The notes under the pieces: model-generated
Databases searched by the model: none
Told to the model about the DNA's origin: nothing
Seen by the model: the letters and a program-made list of their open reading frames with translations, nothing else
Shown here: one piece after another, positions 24,607 to 32,882 of the stretch
Position numbering within the stretch: position 1 is the first letter of the stretch
Layout of the letters: each line of letters starts with the position of its first letter
Source of the DNA: Clostridium sp. UBA1056
Lineage (GTDB): Bacteria > Bacillota > Clostridia > Clostridiales > Clostridiaceae
Direction of reading: 5' to 3'
DNA length: 33,968 nucleotides
NCBI GenBank assembly: GCA_002316385.1
Contig: DCDL01000027.1
Span: forward strand, 664 to 34,631
Position numbers and translations under genes: made by a program

Positions 24607-25104
24607 CTATCCTAGAATCTCTTCAACAGTTTTGCCTCTAAGTTTTGCAACTTGCTCTGCTGTTCTTAATTTTGATAATCCATCTATTGTTGCGCTAACC
24701 ATGTTTCTTGGATTATTTGAACCTAATGATTTAGCTCTAACATCTTTTAATCCTGCAAGCTCAAGTACTGCTCTTGCTGGACCTCCAGCGATAACACCTG
24801 TTCCTTCTGAAGCTGGCATTATGTGAACTGTACCAGTTCCAAATCTACCATCTATAGTGTGAGGAACTGTAGTTCCATCTAATTCAACTTTAACGATGTT
24901 CTTTTTAGCATCTTCGATACCTTTTCTGATTGCTTCTGGTATTTCGATAGATTTTCCCATTCCAACACCAACGTGTCCGTTCTCATCACCAACAACTACT
25001 AGTGCGCTGAATCTGAAGTTTCTACCACCTTTAACAACCTTAGCAACTCTGTTTATGTGTACAACTTTCTCTTTAAGATCAAGTGTGCTAGGATCTATTT
25101 TCAT
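24607..25104 (-). CDS. rpsE: 30S ribosomal protein S5 (uS5)
   Basis: 165 residues. KVVKGGRNFRFSALVVVGD near residue 23 is the N-terminal double-stranded-RNA-binding-like domain; the loop region is linked to decoding accuracy in other bacteria. GTGVIAGGPARAVLELAG near residue 100 is the second domain. Ribosome site AGGAGG; 17 bp after rplR. Confidence 0.98.
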   Translation of the reverse strand: MKIDPSTLDLKEKVVHINRVAKVVKGGRNFRFSALVVVGDENGHVGVGMGKSIEIPEAIRKGIEDAKKNIVKVELDGTTVPHTIDGRFGTGTVHIMPASEGTGVIAGGPARAVLELAGLKDVRAKSLGSNNPRNMVSATIDGLSKLRTAEQVAKLRGKTVEEILG

Positions 25105-25121
25105 GTGTGTACCTCCTTTTT

Positions 25122-25484
25122 TTAGAATTTAAGTCCTGCTCCTCTTGCACCTTCTGCAAGCATTTGTACTCTTCCGTGATATACATATCCACCTCTGTCG
25201 AATACAACTTCAGTAATTCCTGCTTCTACTGCTTTCTTAGCTACCGCTTCACCAACTAGTTTAGCGGCTTCCTTATTGCTACCAACTTTTAGAGAAAAGT
25301 CTTTATCTAAACTAGATGCAGCAACTAATGTTCTTCCAGCAACATCATCTATAATTTGAGCGTATATGTTCTTTTCACTTCTGAACACTGCAAGTCTTGG
25401 TCTTTCAGCTGTTCCATGAATTTTTTTACGTACTCTTAAATGACGTCTTTCTCTTGATAGCTTTCTATCAGCTTTATTGAACAT
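25122..25484 (-). CDS. rplR: 50S ribosomal protein L18 (uL18)
   Basis: 120 residues, binds 5S rRNA. The arginine-rich start RERRHLRVRKKIHGTAERPRL and the end FDRGGYVYHGRVQMLAEGAR are typical. It lies 25 bp after rplF with ribosome site AAAGGAGAG. Confidence 0.98.
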   Translation of the reverse strand: MFNKADRKLSRERRHLRVRKKIHGTAERPRLAVFRSEKNIYAQIIDDVAGRTLVAASSLDKDFSLKVGSNKEAAKLVGEAVAKKAVEAGITEVVFDRGGYVYHGRVQMLAEGARGAGLKF

Positions 25485-25509
25485 GAAATTCTCTCCTTTC
25501 TAATAGCTA

Positions 25510-26049
25510 TTATTTACCAGTCTTACCTTCCTTACGTCTGATAACTTCATCAGAGTACTTAATACCCTTTCCTTTGTAAGGCTCAGGTTTTCTCCAAACT
25601 CTTATATCCGCTGCAACATCACCAACTAATTCCTTGTCGATTCCTTTTATTACTATAGTATTAGCATCTGTTAATTCAAATGTAATTCCATCTACAGCAT
25701 CTATTTCAACTGGGTGTGAGAATCCTAGGTTTAAAGTTAATCCCTTACCTTTTGCTGTTGCTCTATATCCAACACCAATTAATTGTAATGTCTTACTGAA
25801 ACCATTAGTTACTCCAATTACCATATTATTTATTAATGCTCTTGTTAATCCATGTAGAGCTCTATGTTCTTTTACATCGCTTGGTCTTGTAACGACCACT
25901 TGATTATCCTCTATAGCTATGTTTATATCCTTTACCATTGCTTTAGTTAATTCACCTTTAGGTCCTTTAACTGTAACAACGTTATCTGGTGTTACTGTAA
26001 CAGTTACACCAGCTGGTATAGCTATTGGAAGTCTTCCTACTCTTGACAT
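25510..26049 (-). CDS. rplF: 50S ribosomal protein L6 (uL6)
   Basis: 179 residues of two similar domains. SRVGRLPIAIP opens the protein, and the C-terminal WRKPEPYKGKGIKYSDE is the L6 signature near the factor-binding site of the ribosome. 23 bp after rpsH with ribosome site GGAGGTG. Confidence 0.98.
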   Translation of the reverse strand: MSRVGRLPIAIPAGVTVTVTPDNVVTVKGPKGELTKAMVKDINIAIEDNQVVVTRPSDVKEHRALHGLTRALINNMVIGVTNGFSKTLQLIGVGYRATAKGKGLTLNLGFSHPVEIDAVDGITFELTDANTIVIKGIDKELVGDVAADIRVWRKPEPYKGKGIKYSDEVIRRKEGKTGK

Positions 26050-26072
26050 AATCGCACCTCCTTGTTCCTAAA

Positions 26073-26471
26073 CTACCAGATGTAGCAGATAACTTCTCCG
26101 CCTAATCCTAATTTTCTAGCCTCTCTGTCAGAAACTAATCCTTTAGAAGTTGAAATTATTGCAACTCCTAATCCATTTAAAACTTTAGGGATATCATCCT
26201 TACCACTGTAAACTCTTAGTCCTGGCTTAGATATTCTCTTAAGTCCTGTTATAACTCTCTCTTTATTTTGGCCATATTTCATGCTAAGTCTTAACATAGA
26301 AACATTTCCATCTTGATATTCTTCTATATTTTTAATATATCCTTCTTGAAGCATTATGTTTGCTATACCCTTCTTTATTGTTGAAGAAGGAACTTCTACT
26401 ATTTCATGTCTAACAATATTTGCATTTCTTATACGTGTTAGCAAATCTGCTATCGGATCAGTCATATTCAT
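26073..26471 (-). CDS. rpsH: 30S ribosomal protein S8 (uS8)
   Basis: 132 residues. TDPIADLLTRIRNAN at the start and GVAIISTSKGLVSDREARKLGLGGE near the end identify S8, an early 16S-binding protein; in E. coli it represses its own operon. The first ATG at 26471 has GGAGG 8 nt upstream and is preferred over the ATG two codons later. Confidence 0.98.
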   Translation of the reverse strand: MNMTDPIADLLTRIRNANIVRHEIVEVPSSTIKKGIANIMLQEGYIKNIEEYQDGNVSMLRLSMKYGQNKERVITGLKRISKPGLRVYSGKDDIPKVLNGLGVAIISTSKGLVSDREARKLGLGGEVICYIW

Positions 26472-26503
26472 TAATTGTGCCTCCTTTCGCTATGATCTGT
26501 ATA

Positions 26504-26689
26504 TTACCAGCTTGCCTTTTTGCATCCAGGAATTTGTCCCTTGTAAGCAAGTTCTCTGAAACATATACGGCAAATACCAAATTTCTTTAAAACAGAATGT
26601 GGTCTTCCACATAATCTGCATCTAGAGTACGCTCTAGTTGAATACTTCGGTTCTTTTTTCCACTTTTCTATTAAAGCTTTACGTGCCAA
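26504..26689 (-). CDS. rpsN: 30S ribosomal protein S14, zinc type (uS14)
   Basis: 61 residues, the short zinc-binding type Z. Cys24, Cys27, Cys40 and Cys43 form the site (SRCRLCGRP and FGICRICF). It starts with TTG at 26689, 7 nt after GGAGG, giving the family start MARKAL. 14 bp after rplE. Confidence 0.97.
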   Translation of the reverse strand: MARKALIEKWKKEPKYSTRAYSRCRLCGRPHSVLKKFGICRICFRELAYKGQIPGCKKASW

Positions 26690-26703
26690 GTCATTCCCTC
26701 CTT

Positions 26704-27246
26704 TTATTGAGCAAATGGCATTCCAAGGAATCTTAATAATTCTCTTGCTTCCTCGTCTGTCTTTGCAGTAGTTACAAATATTATATCCATTCCTCTTACT
26801 TTATCAATTTTATCATATTCTATTTCAGGGAATATTAGTTGTTCTTTTATTCCTAAAGCATAGTTTCCTCTTCCATCAAAAGATTTAGTAGGAACGCCTC
26901 TGAAGTCTCTAACTCTTGGTAATGCTATATTCATTAATTTGTCCGCAAATTGGAACATTTTCTCTTTTCTTAATGTAACTTTGCATCCAATTGCCATGTT
27001 CTCTCTTATTTTAAAGTTAGCAACTGAGTTCTTTGCTCTAGTTAATACAGCTTTTTGTCCAGTGATTAATTGCATATCACTTACAGCAGCATCTAAAACT
27101 TTAGAGTTATCTTTAGCTTCGCCAACTCCCATATTTATAACTATTTTTTCAAGTTTAGGTACTTCCATTATATTTTTGTATCCGAACTTATCCATCATAG
27201 CTGGTATTACTTCACTATTGTATTTCTCTTGTAGTCTTGTAACCAT
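26704..27246 (-). CDS. rplE: 50S ribosomal protein L5 (uL5)
   Basis: 180 residues, binds 5S rRNA and P-site tRNA. VPKLEKIVINMGVGEA near residue 29, GCKVTLRKEKMFQFADKL near residue 83 and the tail LLRFLGMPF are conserved L5 features. 22 bp after rplX; ribosome site GGAGG. Confidence 0.98.
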   Translation of the reverse strand: MVTRLQEKYNSEVIPAMMDKFGYKNIMEVPKLEKIVINMGVGEAKDNSKVLDAAVSDMQLITGQKAVLTRAKNSVANFKIRENMAIGCKVTLRKEKMFQFADKLMNIALPRVRDFRGVPTKSFDGRGNYALGIKEQLIFPEIEYDKIDKVRGMDIIFVTTAKTDEEARELLRFLGMPFAQ

Positions 27247-27268
27247 TTGTTAAACCTCCTTTCGCGAA

Positions 27269-27583
27269 TTAAAATGTTTCTCCGCACTTCTTGCAAACTC
27301 TAACTTTTGTACCATCATCTAGTACTTTATTGCTTATTCTAGTTACGCTCTTACATTTATCGCAATATAGCATAACTTTTGAGCTGTTAATAGCTGCTTC
27401 AAAGTTAACTATTCCACCTTGCATATTTTGTCTGTTTGGTTTTTGATGTTTAGTTACTACGTTAACGCCAGCAACTACAACTTTTCCAGTCTTAGGATAA
27501 ACAGCTAAAACTTCTCCAGTTTTGCCTTTGTCTTTTCCAGAGATAACCATAACAGTATCTTTCTTTCTAACATGAACTTTCAT
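27269..27583 (-). CDS. rplX: 50S ribosomal protein L24 (uL24) with zinc-ribbon tail
   Basis: 104 residues. The N-terminal KOW motif (VMVISGKDKGKTGEV, residues 12-26) starts 50S assembly. The C-terminal half has two CxxC pairs (CDKC and CKKC) that look like a zinc ribbon. The ribosome site is GGGGGTAG, weaker than its neighbours. 17 bp after rplN. Confidence 0.98.
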   Translation of the reverse strand: MKVHVRKKDTVMVISGKDKGKTGEVLAVYPKTGKVVVAGVNVVTKHQKPNRQNMQGGIVNFEAAINSSKVMLYCDKCKSVTRISNKVLDDGTKVRVCKKCGETF

Positions 27584-27600
27584 CTTTGCTACCCCCTATC

Positions 27601-27969
27601 CTATAGTACTTCAGGTGCTAGTGATAATATTTTATTGTATTCTTTATCTCTTAGCTCCCTAGCAACAGGTCCGAAGATACGAGTTCCTTTTGGATTCTTA
27701 TCGTCTTTTATAATAACAGCTGCGTTCTCATCAAATCTGATATAAGTCCCGTCTGCTCTTCTCAAACCTTTAACTGATCTAACAATAACTGCTTTTACTA
27801 CGTCACCTTTTTTAACAACTCCACCTGGTGTTGCACTTTTAACGCTAGCAACAATTACGTCTCCGATGTTTCCCCATTTTCTCTTGGAACCACCGAGTAC
27901 TCTAATACACATTATTTCTTTAGCACCAGAGTTATCCGCTACTTTTAATAATGTTTGTTGTTGTATCAT
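27601..27969 (-). CDS. rplN: 50S ribosomal protein L14 (uL14)
   Basis: 122 residues. MIQQQTLLKVADNSGAKEIMCIRVLGG is the L14 opening (only its first 11 residues are needed to recognise it), with RRADGTYIRFDENAAVII near residue 75. It sits at the subunit interface in bridges to 16S rRNA. 23 bp after rpsQ. Confidence 0.98.
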   Translation of the reverse strand: MIQQQTLLKVADNSGAKEIMCIRVLGGSKRKWGNIGDVIVASVKSATPGGVVKKGDVVKAVIVRSVKGLRRADGTYIRFDENAAVIIKDDKNPKGTRIFGPVARELRDKEYNKILSLAPEVL

Positions 27970-27992
27970 GTAAATACCCTCCCTTCAGTTAA

Positions 27993-28247
27993 CTATTTAG
28001 CTCTTTCCATGATTTCAACAAGTCTCCATCTCTTATCCTTAGATAGTGGTCTTGTTTCCATTATTAATACTCTATCGTTAACTTTTGCTTCATTATTTTC
28101 ATCATGAGCCTTAAATTTAGTTGTTCTATTAACTGTTTTTCCATATAATGGATGTCTAACTTTAGTTTCAACAGCAACAACAATTGTTTTATCCATTTTG
28201 TCAGAAACTACTCTTCCGATTCTACTTTTTCTATTTCCTCTTTCCAC
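27993..28247 (-). CDS. rpsQ: 30S ribosomal protein S17 (uS17)
   Basis: 84 residues, OB-fold 16S-binding protein. KTIVVAVETKVRHPLYGK near residue 19 and the end RPLSKDKRWRLVEIMERAK are typical. The start codon is GTG, preceded by AGGAGGTTCATCTT. 21 bp after rpmC. Confidence 0.98.
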   Translation of the reverse strand: MERGNRKSRIGRVVSDKMDKTIVVAVETKVRHPLYGKTVNRTTKFKAHDENNEAKVNDRVLIMETRPLSKDKRWRLVEIMERAK

Positions 28248-28268
28248 AAGATGAACCTCCTTTCAGTA

Positions 28269-28481
28269 TTACTGCTCACAAGCCCTTAATTCTTCTTCTC
28301 TAAGGATGGTTTTAATTTGGGCTATAGACTTTTTAACCTGTTTAATTCTCATTGGGTTTTCTAACTGTCCTGTAGCTAACTGAAATCTAAGGTTAAATAA
28401 TTCTGATTTAAGATCAGATAGTTTTACATTTAAATCTTGAGGAGTACTTTGTCTCAACTCTTTCAATTCATTAGCCTTCAT
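28269..28481 (-). CDS. rpmC: 50S ribosomal protein L29 (uL29)
   Basis: 70 residues, two-helix protein at the peptide-exit rim. MKANELKELRQST and LFNLRFQLATGQLENP are the L29 marks. The frame is open 42 bp further into rplP, but that part encodes no L29 sequence, and GGTGGTG precedes the ATG at 28481. The true gene therefore overlaps the end of rplP by 11 bp. Confidence 0.97.
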   Translation of the reverse strand: MKANELKELRQSTPQDLNVKLSDLKSELFNLRFQLATGQLENPMRIKQVKKSIAQIKTILREEELRACEQ

Positions 28482-28914
28482 TGATTTCACCACCCATTTC
28501 CTCAAAATCTCTTCTAGTAACAAATTTAGTTGTTACTGGTAATTTGTGAGACGCAAGTCTCATAGCTTCTCTAGCAGCTTCTTCAGATACTCCAGATATT
28601 TCAAATAATACTCTACCTGGTTTAATTACTGCTACCCAGTACTCTGGTGAACCTTTACCAGAACCCATACGAGTTTCAGCTGGTTTTTCTGTTACTGGCT
28701 TATCAGGGAAGATTTTTATCCAAACCTTTCCTCCTCTTTTAACGTATCTATTTATAGCTATTCTGGCAGATTCGATTTGGTTGCTTGTAATCCAACCGCA
28801 TTCTGTTGCTTGTAAAGCATAATCTCCATAAGCAATGAAGTTACCTCTTGTAGCTTTACCTTTCATTCTACCACGTTGTACCTTACGATGTTTAACTCTT
28901 TTAGGCATTAACAT
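28471..28914 (-). CDS. rplP: 50S ribosomal protein L16 (uL16)
   Basis: 147 residues. MLMPKRVKHRKVQRGRMKG and GGKVWIKIFPDKPVTEKPAETRMG (core near residues 60-83) are diagnostic of L16, which helps shape the A-site tRNA pocket and is the bacterial counterpart of L10e. GGAGG is 8 nt from the first ATG. Its end overlaps the start of rpmC. Confidence 0.98.
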   Translation of the reverse strand: MLMPKRVKHRKVQRGRMKGKATRGNFIAYGDYALQATECGWITSNQIESARIAINRYVKRGGKVWIKIFPDKPVTEKPAETRMGSGKGSPEYWVAVIKPGRVLFEISGVSEEAAREAMRLASHKLPVTTKFVTRRDFEEMGGEINEG

Positions 28915-28941
28915 GTCAAATTCCTCCTTCCTTACACGTTA

Positions 28942-29607
28942 TTATGAGTTGCTTTCTTCCTTCTCAACTTTTTTAGTCGGAAGAACCTCTCCTCTATATA
29001 CCCAAACTTTTACACCAATCTTACCATAGATTGTATTAGCTTCTGTAAATCCATAGTCGATATCAGCTCTTAAAGTTTGTAGTGGGATTGTTCCCTCATG
29101 ATACTGCTCTGTTCTTGCGATCTCAGCTCCGCCTAATCTTCCTGAACATGCAGTTTTAACTCCCTTAACACCTGTTTTCATAGCTCTTTGAATTGTTTGT
29201 TTCATTGCTCTTCTGAAAGATATTCTCTTTTCTAGTTGAGCTGCTATGTTTTCAGCCATTAATTGTGCATTATTTTCTGGTGTTTTAACTTCTACTATGT
29301 TAATTAAAACAAATTTATTTTTAACAACTTCTTTTAATGCAACTTTAAGCTCTTCTATACTTTGACCGCCTTTTCCTATAACCATTCCTGGTTTTGCGGT
29401 ATGTATATTGATTTTAATTCTTTTAGCTGCTCTTTCTATCTCAATTTTTGATATTCCAGCAGTGAATAATCTTTTCTTTAAATATTCTCTGATAGTATTA
29501 TCTTCAACTAAGTTATCTGCAAAGTTTTTCTTATCTGCATACCATTTAGCGTCCCAATCCTTGATAACACCAACTCTTAGGCCGTGTGGATGTACTTTTT
29601 GACCCAC
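28942..29607 (-). CDS. rpsC: 30S ribosomal protein S3 (uS3)
   Basis: 221 residues with an N-terminal KH domain (GMVIGKGGQSIEELK near residue 74) and a C-terminal domain carrying GRLGGAEIARTE near residue 155. It guards mRNA entry on the 30S head. The start codon is GTG after GGAGGGATATAGA. 16 bp after rplV. Confidence 0.98.
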   Translation of the reverse strand: MGQKVHPHGLRVGVIKDWDAKWYADKKNFADNLVEDNTIREYLKKRLFTAGISKIEIERAAKRIKINIHTAKPGMVIGKGGQSIEELKVALKEVVKNKFVLINIVEVKTPENNAQLMAENIAAQLEKRISFRRAMKQTIQRAMKTGVKGVKTACSGRLGGAEIARTEQYHEGTIPLQTLRADIDYGFTEANTIYGKIGVKVWVYRGEVLPTKKVEKEESNS

Positions 29608-29623
29608 TCTATATCCCTCCTTC

Positions 29624-29959
29624 TTACGCTCTTTCTTTAACTATTATAGTTATATGGCTAGTTCTTTTTAAAATTCTGAATGCTCTACCTTGAGCGTGTG
29701 GTCTAAATCTCTTTAATGTTGGACCTGCACCTGTATGAGCTTCTGCAACATATAATCTATTTCTGTCTAAATTAAAATTGTTTTCTGCATTCGCAACAGC
29801 TGATTTTAATAACTTATTAACAACAACAGCTGCATCTTTTGGAGTATATTGTAATATAGCGAAAGCTTCATTTACATTCTTATCTCTTATAAGGTCAAGA
29901 ACAATCCCAACTTTCATAGGAGACATTCTTACATATTTAGCTATAGCTTTAGCTTCCAT
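29624..29959 (-). CDS. rplV: 50S ribosomal protein L22 (uL22)
   Basis: 111 residues. AIAKYVRMSPMKVGIVLDLIR at the start and the extended hairpin GAGPTLKRFRPHAQGRA near residue 78, which lines the exit tunnel and is a macrolide-resistance site in other bacteria. 22 bp after rpsS. Confidence 0.98.
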   Translation of the reverse strand: MEAKAIAKYVRMSPMKVGIVLDLIRDKNVNEAFAILQYTPKDAAVVVNKLLKSAVANAENNFNLDRNRLYVAEAHTGAGPTLKRFRPHAQGRAFRILKRTSHITIIVKERA

Positions 29960-29981
29960 TGGTAATTTCCTCCTTCCCGTA

Positions 29982-30263
29982 CTATCTCATTCTACTTGAT
30001 TTTTCCTTCGCGATATGACCTTTAAAAGTTCTAGTCAGAGCGAACTCTCCAAGTTTATGTCCTACCATATCTTCTTGAACATATACTGGAACGTGTTTTC
30101 TTCCATCATGAACAGCAATTGTGTGTCCTATCATTTGAGGAAAAATTGTAGAGCTTCTTGACCAAGTCTTTATAACTTTCTTCTCGCCAGCTTTGTTCAT
30201 TTCTTCTATTTTCTTTAGAAGAGATTCTTTTACAAAAGGTCCTTTTTTAATTGATCTACTCAC
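29982..30263 (-). CDS. rpsS: 30S ribosomal protein S19 (uS19)
   Basis: 93 residues. SRSIKKGPFVKESLLKKI is the S19 opening, and GEFALTRTFKGH lies near the end. The frame is open 51 bp upstream, but the family start and GGGAGG at 9 nt both support GTG at 30263. It forms the S13-S19 unit on the 30S head. Confidence 0.97.
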   Translation of the reverse strand: MSRSIKKGPFVKESLLKKIEEMNKAGEKKVIKTWSRSSTIFPQMIGHTIAVHDGRKHVPVYVQEDMVGHKLGEFALTRTFKGHIAKEKSSRMR

Positions 30264-30325
30264 TATTAGTGGCCTCCCTTCATGTAAAGTGGTTATAATC
30301 AGAAGAGAATTCATTTCTCTTCTAA

Positions 30326-31159
30326 CTATTTACCATTTCTTTTCTTAACAATAAATTTATCAGAGTATTTCTTAGTTTTTCTAGTTTTGTATCCAAGAGC
30401 TGGTTTACCCCATGGAGTACGTGGACTAGAATGACCAACTGGAGATTTACCTTCTCCACCTCCGTGTGGGTGGTCATTAGGGTTCATTACAGATCCTCTT
30501 ACTGTTGGTCTGATACCCATATGTCTCTTTCTTCCTGCTTTACCTATGTTAACAATTTCGTGAGTTAAGTTTGAAACTGTTCCGATTGTAGCTCTGCAGT
30601 TTACTCTTACATATCTAACTTCTCCACTTGGTAGTCTTACTTGAGCATAAGCCCCTTCTTTAGCCATTAATTGAGCTGAAGAACCTGCTGATCTAACAAG
30701 TTGAGCACCTTTTCCTACTTGTAATTCAATATTATGAATTATTGTACCTACTGGTATGTTAACTATTGGAAGTGCATTTCCAACTTTAATGTCTGCATCT
30801 GGTCCAGATACTACAACATCTCCAACTTTTAATCCAACTGGAGCTATTATGTATCTCTTCTCACCATCTGCATATACAACTAATGCAATATAAGCAGATC
30901 TATTTGGATCATACTCGATAGTTGCAACTTTAGCTGGTATACCATCTTTAGTTCTCTTGAAATCTATTAATCTATATTTTTGTTTCGCTCCACCACCGTG
31001 GTGACGAACAGTAATTTTACCTTGAGCATTTCTACCACCTGTTTTTTTCTTACTTACAAGAAGTGACTTTTCAGGTACATTTGTAGTTATTTCTTCAAAT
31101 GAAGCCATAGTCATATTTCTTCTTGAAGGTGTAGTAGGGTTAAACTTTTTAACTGCCAT
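30326..31159 (-). CDS. rplB: 50S ribosomal protein L2 (uL2)
   Basis: 277 residues. GGGAKQKYRLIDFKR near residue 54 and the highly conserved MNPNDHPHGGGEGK near residue 225, whose histidine is linked to peptidyl-transferase function in other bacteria. 62 bp before rpsS. A 52-bp gap to rplW contains a hairpin. Confidence 0.99.
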   Translation of the reverse strand: MAVKKFNPTTPSRRNMTMASFEEITTNVPEKSLLVSKKKTGGRNAQGKITVRHHGGGAKQKYRLIDFKRTKDGIPAKVATIEYDPNRSAYIALVVYADGEKRYIIAPVGLKVGDVVVSGPDADIKVGNALPIVNIPVGTIIHNIELQVGKGAQLVRSAGSSAQLMAKEGAYAQVRLPSGEVRYVRVNCRATIGTVSNLTHEIVNIGKAGRKRHMGIRPTVRGSVMNPNDHPHGGGEGKSPVGHSSPRTPWGKPALGYKTRKTKKYSDKFIVKKRNGK

Positions 31160-31177
31160 TAGGTTTCCCTCCTTCTT

Positions 31178-31206
31178 CGCTTATCTGGCTCTAGCCAATA
31201 AATGCG
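31178..31206 (-). other. intercistronic hairpin between rplW and rplB
   Basis: Minus-strand TGGC-TAGA-GCCA is extended by interrupted pairing to outer CGC/GCG. No U-run follows, so this is probably not a terminator; a processing, stability or protein-binding element is possible. Confidence 0.45.
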
Positions 31207-31211
31207 TTATA

Positions 31212-31508
31212 TTATTGCATTCCCTCAAAGAATTCAATTGCTTTGCTGTCAGCTGTTAATTTGATAACTGCTTTTTTGAAGTCAGCTCTTTTTCCAATGT
31301 GAACTCCAACTCTTTTAGTTTTACCTAAATTTCTTAAAGTTTTAACATCTTCAACAGTTACTCCAAAAACTTCTTCAACAGCTTTTTTTATTTGAACTTT
31401 GTTTGCGTGTATGTCAACGATGAAAGTGTATTTTCTATCTGCCATAGCAGCCATACTTTTTTCAGTTATAACAGGTTTTCTTATTATATCATAACTAGTC
31501 ATTTTCAT
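31212..31508 (-). CDS. rplW: 50S ribosomal protein L23 (uL23)
   Basis: 98 residues. YDIIRKPVITEKSM and NKVQIKKAVEEVFGVTVEDVKT are the L23 signature. It sits at the tunnel exit, where trigger factor and SRP dock. Its ATG overlaps the rplD stop by one base (TAATG), with GGAGGTG 8 nt upstream. Confidence 0.98.
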   Translation of the reverse strand: MKMTSYDIIRKPVITEKSMAAMADRKYTFIVDIHANKVQIKKAVEEVFGVTVEDVKTLRNLGKTKRVGVHIGKRADFKKAVIKLTADSKAIEFFEGMQ

Positions 31509-32128
31509 TATGCATACACCTCCTCAATTTTTGATACAGCATCTTTAGTAATCATTAAGTTTTCATACTTTAATATGTCGTAAACATTTATGTTGTTTAC
31601 AGGCACTACAGCTATTCCAGGAATGTTTCTTGCTGATTTATAAACATTCTCATTTGATTCAGCTACAACTATTAATGTCTTTTTAGTTTCAAAAGCATTA
31701 AGAACTTTCACCATTTCTTTAGTCTTAGGTGCATCGAAAGCTAAGCTTTCTAATACTATCATTTCATTATCTTGTACTTTTGAAGTTAAAGCTGATTTCA
31801 TAGCTACTCTTCTCATACTCTTTGGAACTGAAACTCTGTAATCACGTGGTTTTGGTGCAAACACGATACCCCCGTGAATCCATTGTGGAGCTCTTATAGA
31901 ACCTTGTCTTGCTCTTCCTGTTCCTTTTTGTCTCCAAGGCTTAATTCCTCCGCCTCTTACTTCAGCTCTTGTCTTAGCACTTTGGGTTCCTTGTCTTTTG
32001 TTAGCCAATTGAGCTAATACAACTTGGTGCATTGCTTCAACACTAACTTCTACCCCGAAAATGCTTTCATTTAATTGAATTTCTCCAACTTCTTTTTTCT
32101 CAGTGTTATACACTTTTACTGTAGGCAT
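31508..32128 (-). CDS. rplD: 50S ribosomal protein L4 (uL4)
   Basis: 206 residues. The tunnel-lining loop is RGGGIKPWRQKGTGRARQGS near residue 60. In E. coli L4 also represses the S10 operon by binding its leader RNA. The long structured leader upstream of rpsJ here makes a similar feedback role worth testing, but it is not shown. Ribosome site GGAGGATG; 17 bp after rplC. Confidence 0.98.
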   Translation of the reverse strand: MPTVKVYNTEKKEVGEIQLNESIFGVEVSVEAMHQVVLAQLANKRQGTQSAKTRAEVRGGGIKPWRQKGTGRARQGSIRAPQWIHGGIVFAPKPRDYRVSVPKSMRRVAMKSALTSKVQDNEMIVLESLAFDAPKTKEMVKVLNAFETKKTLIVVAESNENVYKSARNIPGIAVVPVNNINVYDILKYENLMITKDAVSKIEEVYA

Positions 32129-32145
32129 TCTGCATCCTCCTTTCC

Positions 32146-32775
32146 TTATGCTTTAACAGCGTTTCTTATTACTACTAAACCTTTGTTTGGTCCTGGTATT
32201 CCACCTTTTATAAGAATAATATTCTTTTCTGGTATTACTCTTACTACTTCAAGGTTTAATACTGTAGTATTAACATTTCCCATATGTCCAGGCATCTTTT
32301 TATTTTTGAATGTTCTTGATGGGTCTGATGATGCTCCCATTGAACCTACTGCTCTATGGAATTTAGAACCGTGGCTCATTGGTCCTCTATGGAAGTTCCA
32401 TCTTTTAATAACGCCAGCAAATCCTTTTCCTTTAGATATTCCAGATACGTCTACTTTATCTCCTGCTGCGAAGATTTCTGCTTTTATTTCAGAACCTACT
32501 TCGTAAGCACTTGTATCCTCTAATCTGAATTCTTTTAGGTGTCTTCTTACAACAACACCAGCTTTTGCGAATTCACCTTTTTTAGGTTTGTTCACTAACT
32601 TTTCTCTTATATCTCCAAATCCAACTTTTATGGCTTCATATCCATCATTTTCTACTGTTTTCTTTTGGATTACTACGCATGGACCAGCTTCTACAACTGT
32701 CACAGGTACTACTTTTCTATTTTCATCAAATATTTGAGTCATACCTAATTTCTTACCCATTATAGCTTTTTTCAT
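32146..32775 (-). CDS. rplC: 50S ribosomal protein L3 (uL3)
   Basis: 209 residues. KKLGMTQIFDENRKVVPVTVVEAGPC at the start (recognisable from its first 12 residues), and the long loop GSMGASSDPSRTFKNKKMPG near residue 145 that reaches the peptidyl-transferase centre. A 107-bp gap from rpsJ carries three hairpins in a row. Confidence 0.98.
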   Translation of the reverse strand: MKKAIMGKKLGMTQIFDENRKVVPVTVVEAGPCVVIQKKTVENDGYEAIKVGFGDIREKLVNKPKKGEFAKAGVVVRRHLKEFRLEDTSAYEVGSEIKAEIFAAGDKVDVSGISKGKGFAGVIKRWNFHRGPMSHGSKFHRAVGSMGASSDPSRTFKNKKMPGHMGNVNTTVLNLEVVRVIPEKNIILIKGGIPGPNKGLVVIRNAVKA

Positions 32776-32801
32776 TTAAATACACCTCCTACTTATTAGC
32801 G

Positions 32802-32881
32802 GATCACCTAGTGATCATAATAGTTAGTAATAGCTTTTCTATTACCCGTACACCATAGTTCAATTTCATGCACTATGTACG
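32802..32881 (-). other. array of three hairpins between rpsJ and rplC
   Basis: Minus-strand order: CGTACA with TGTACG plus inner TAGT/ACTA (32847-32881); GTAATAG, loop AAAAG, CTATTAC (32827-32845); GATCAC, loop TAG, GTGATC (32802-32816). None is followed by a U-run. They fill nearly the whole spacer up to the rplC ribosome site. Confidence 0.6.
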
Positions 32882-32882
32882 A

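Noticed and set aside
32075..32506. Plus-strand reading frame opposite rplC and rplD
   Set aside because: Overlaps two universally conserved genes on the other strand and has no ribosome site.
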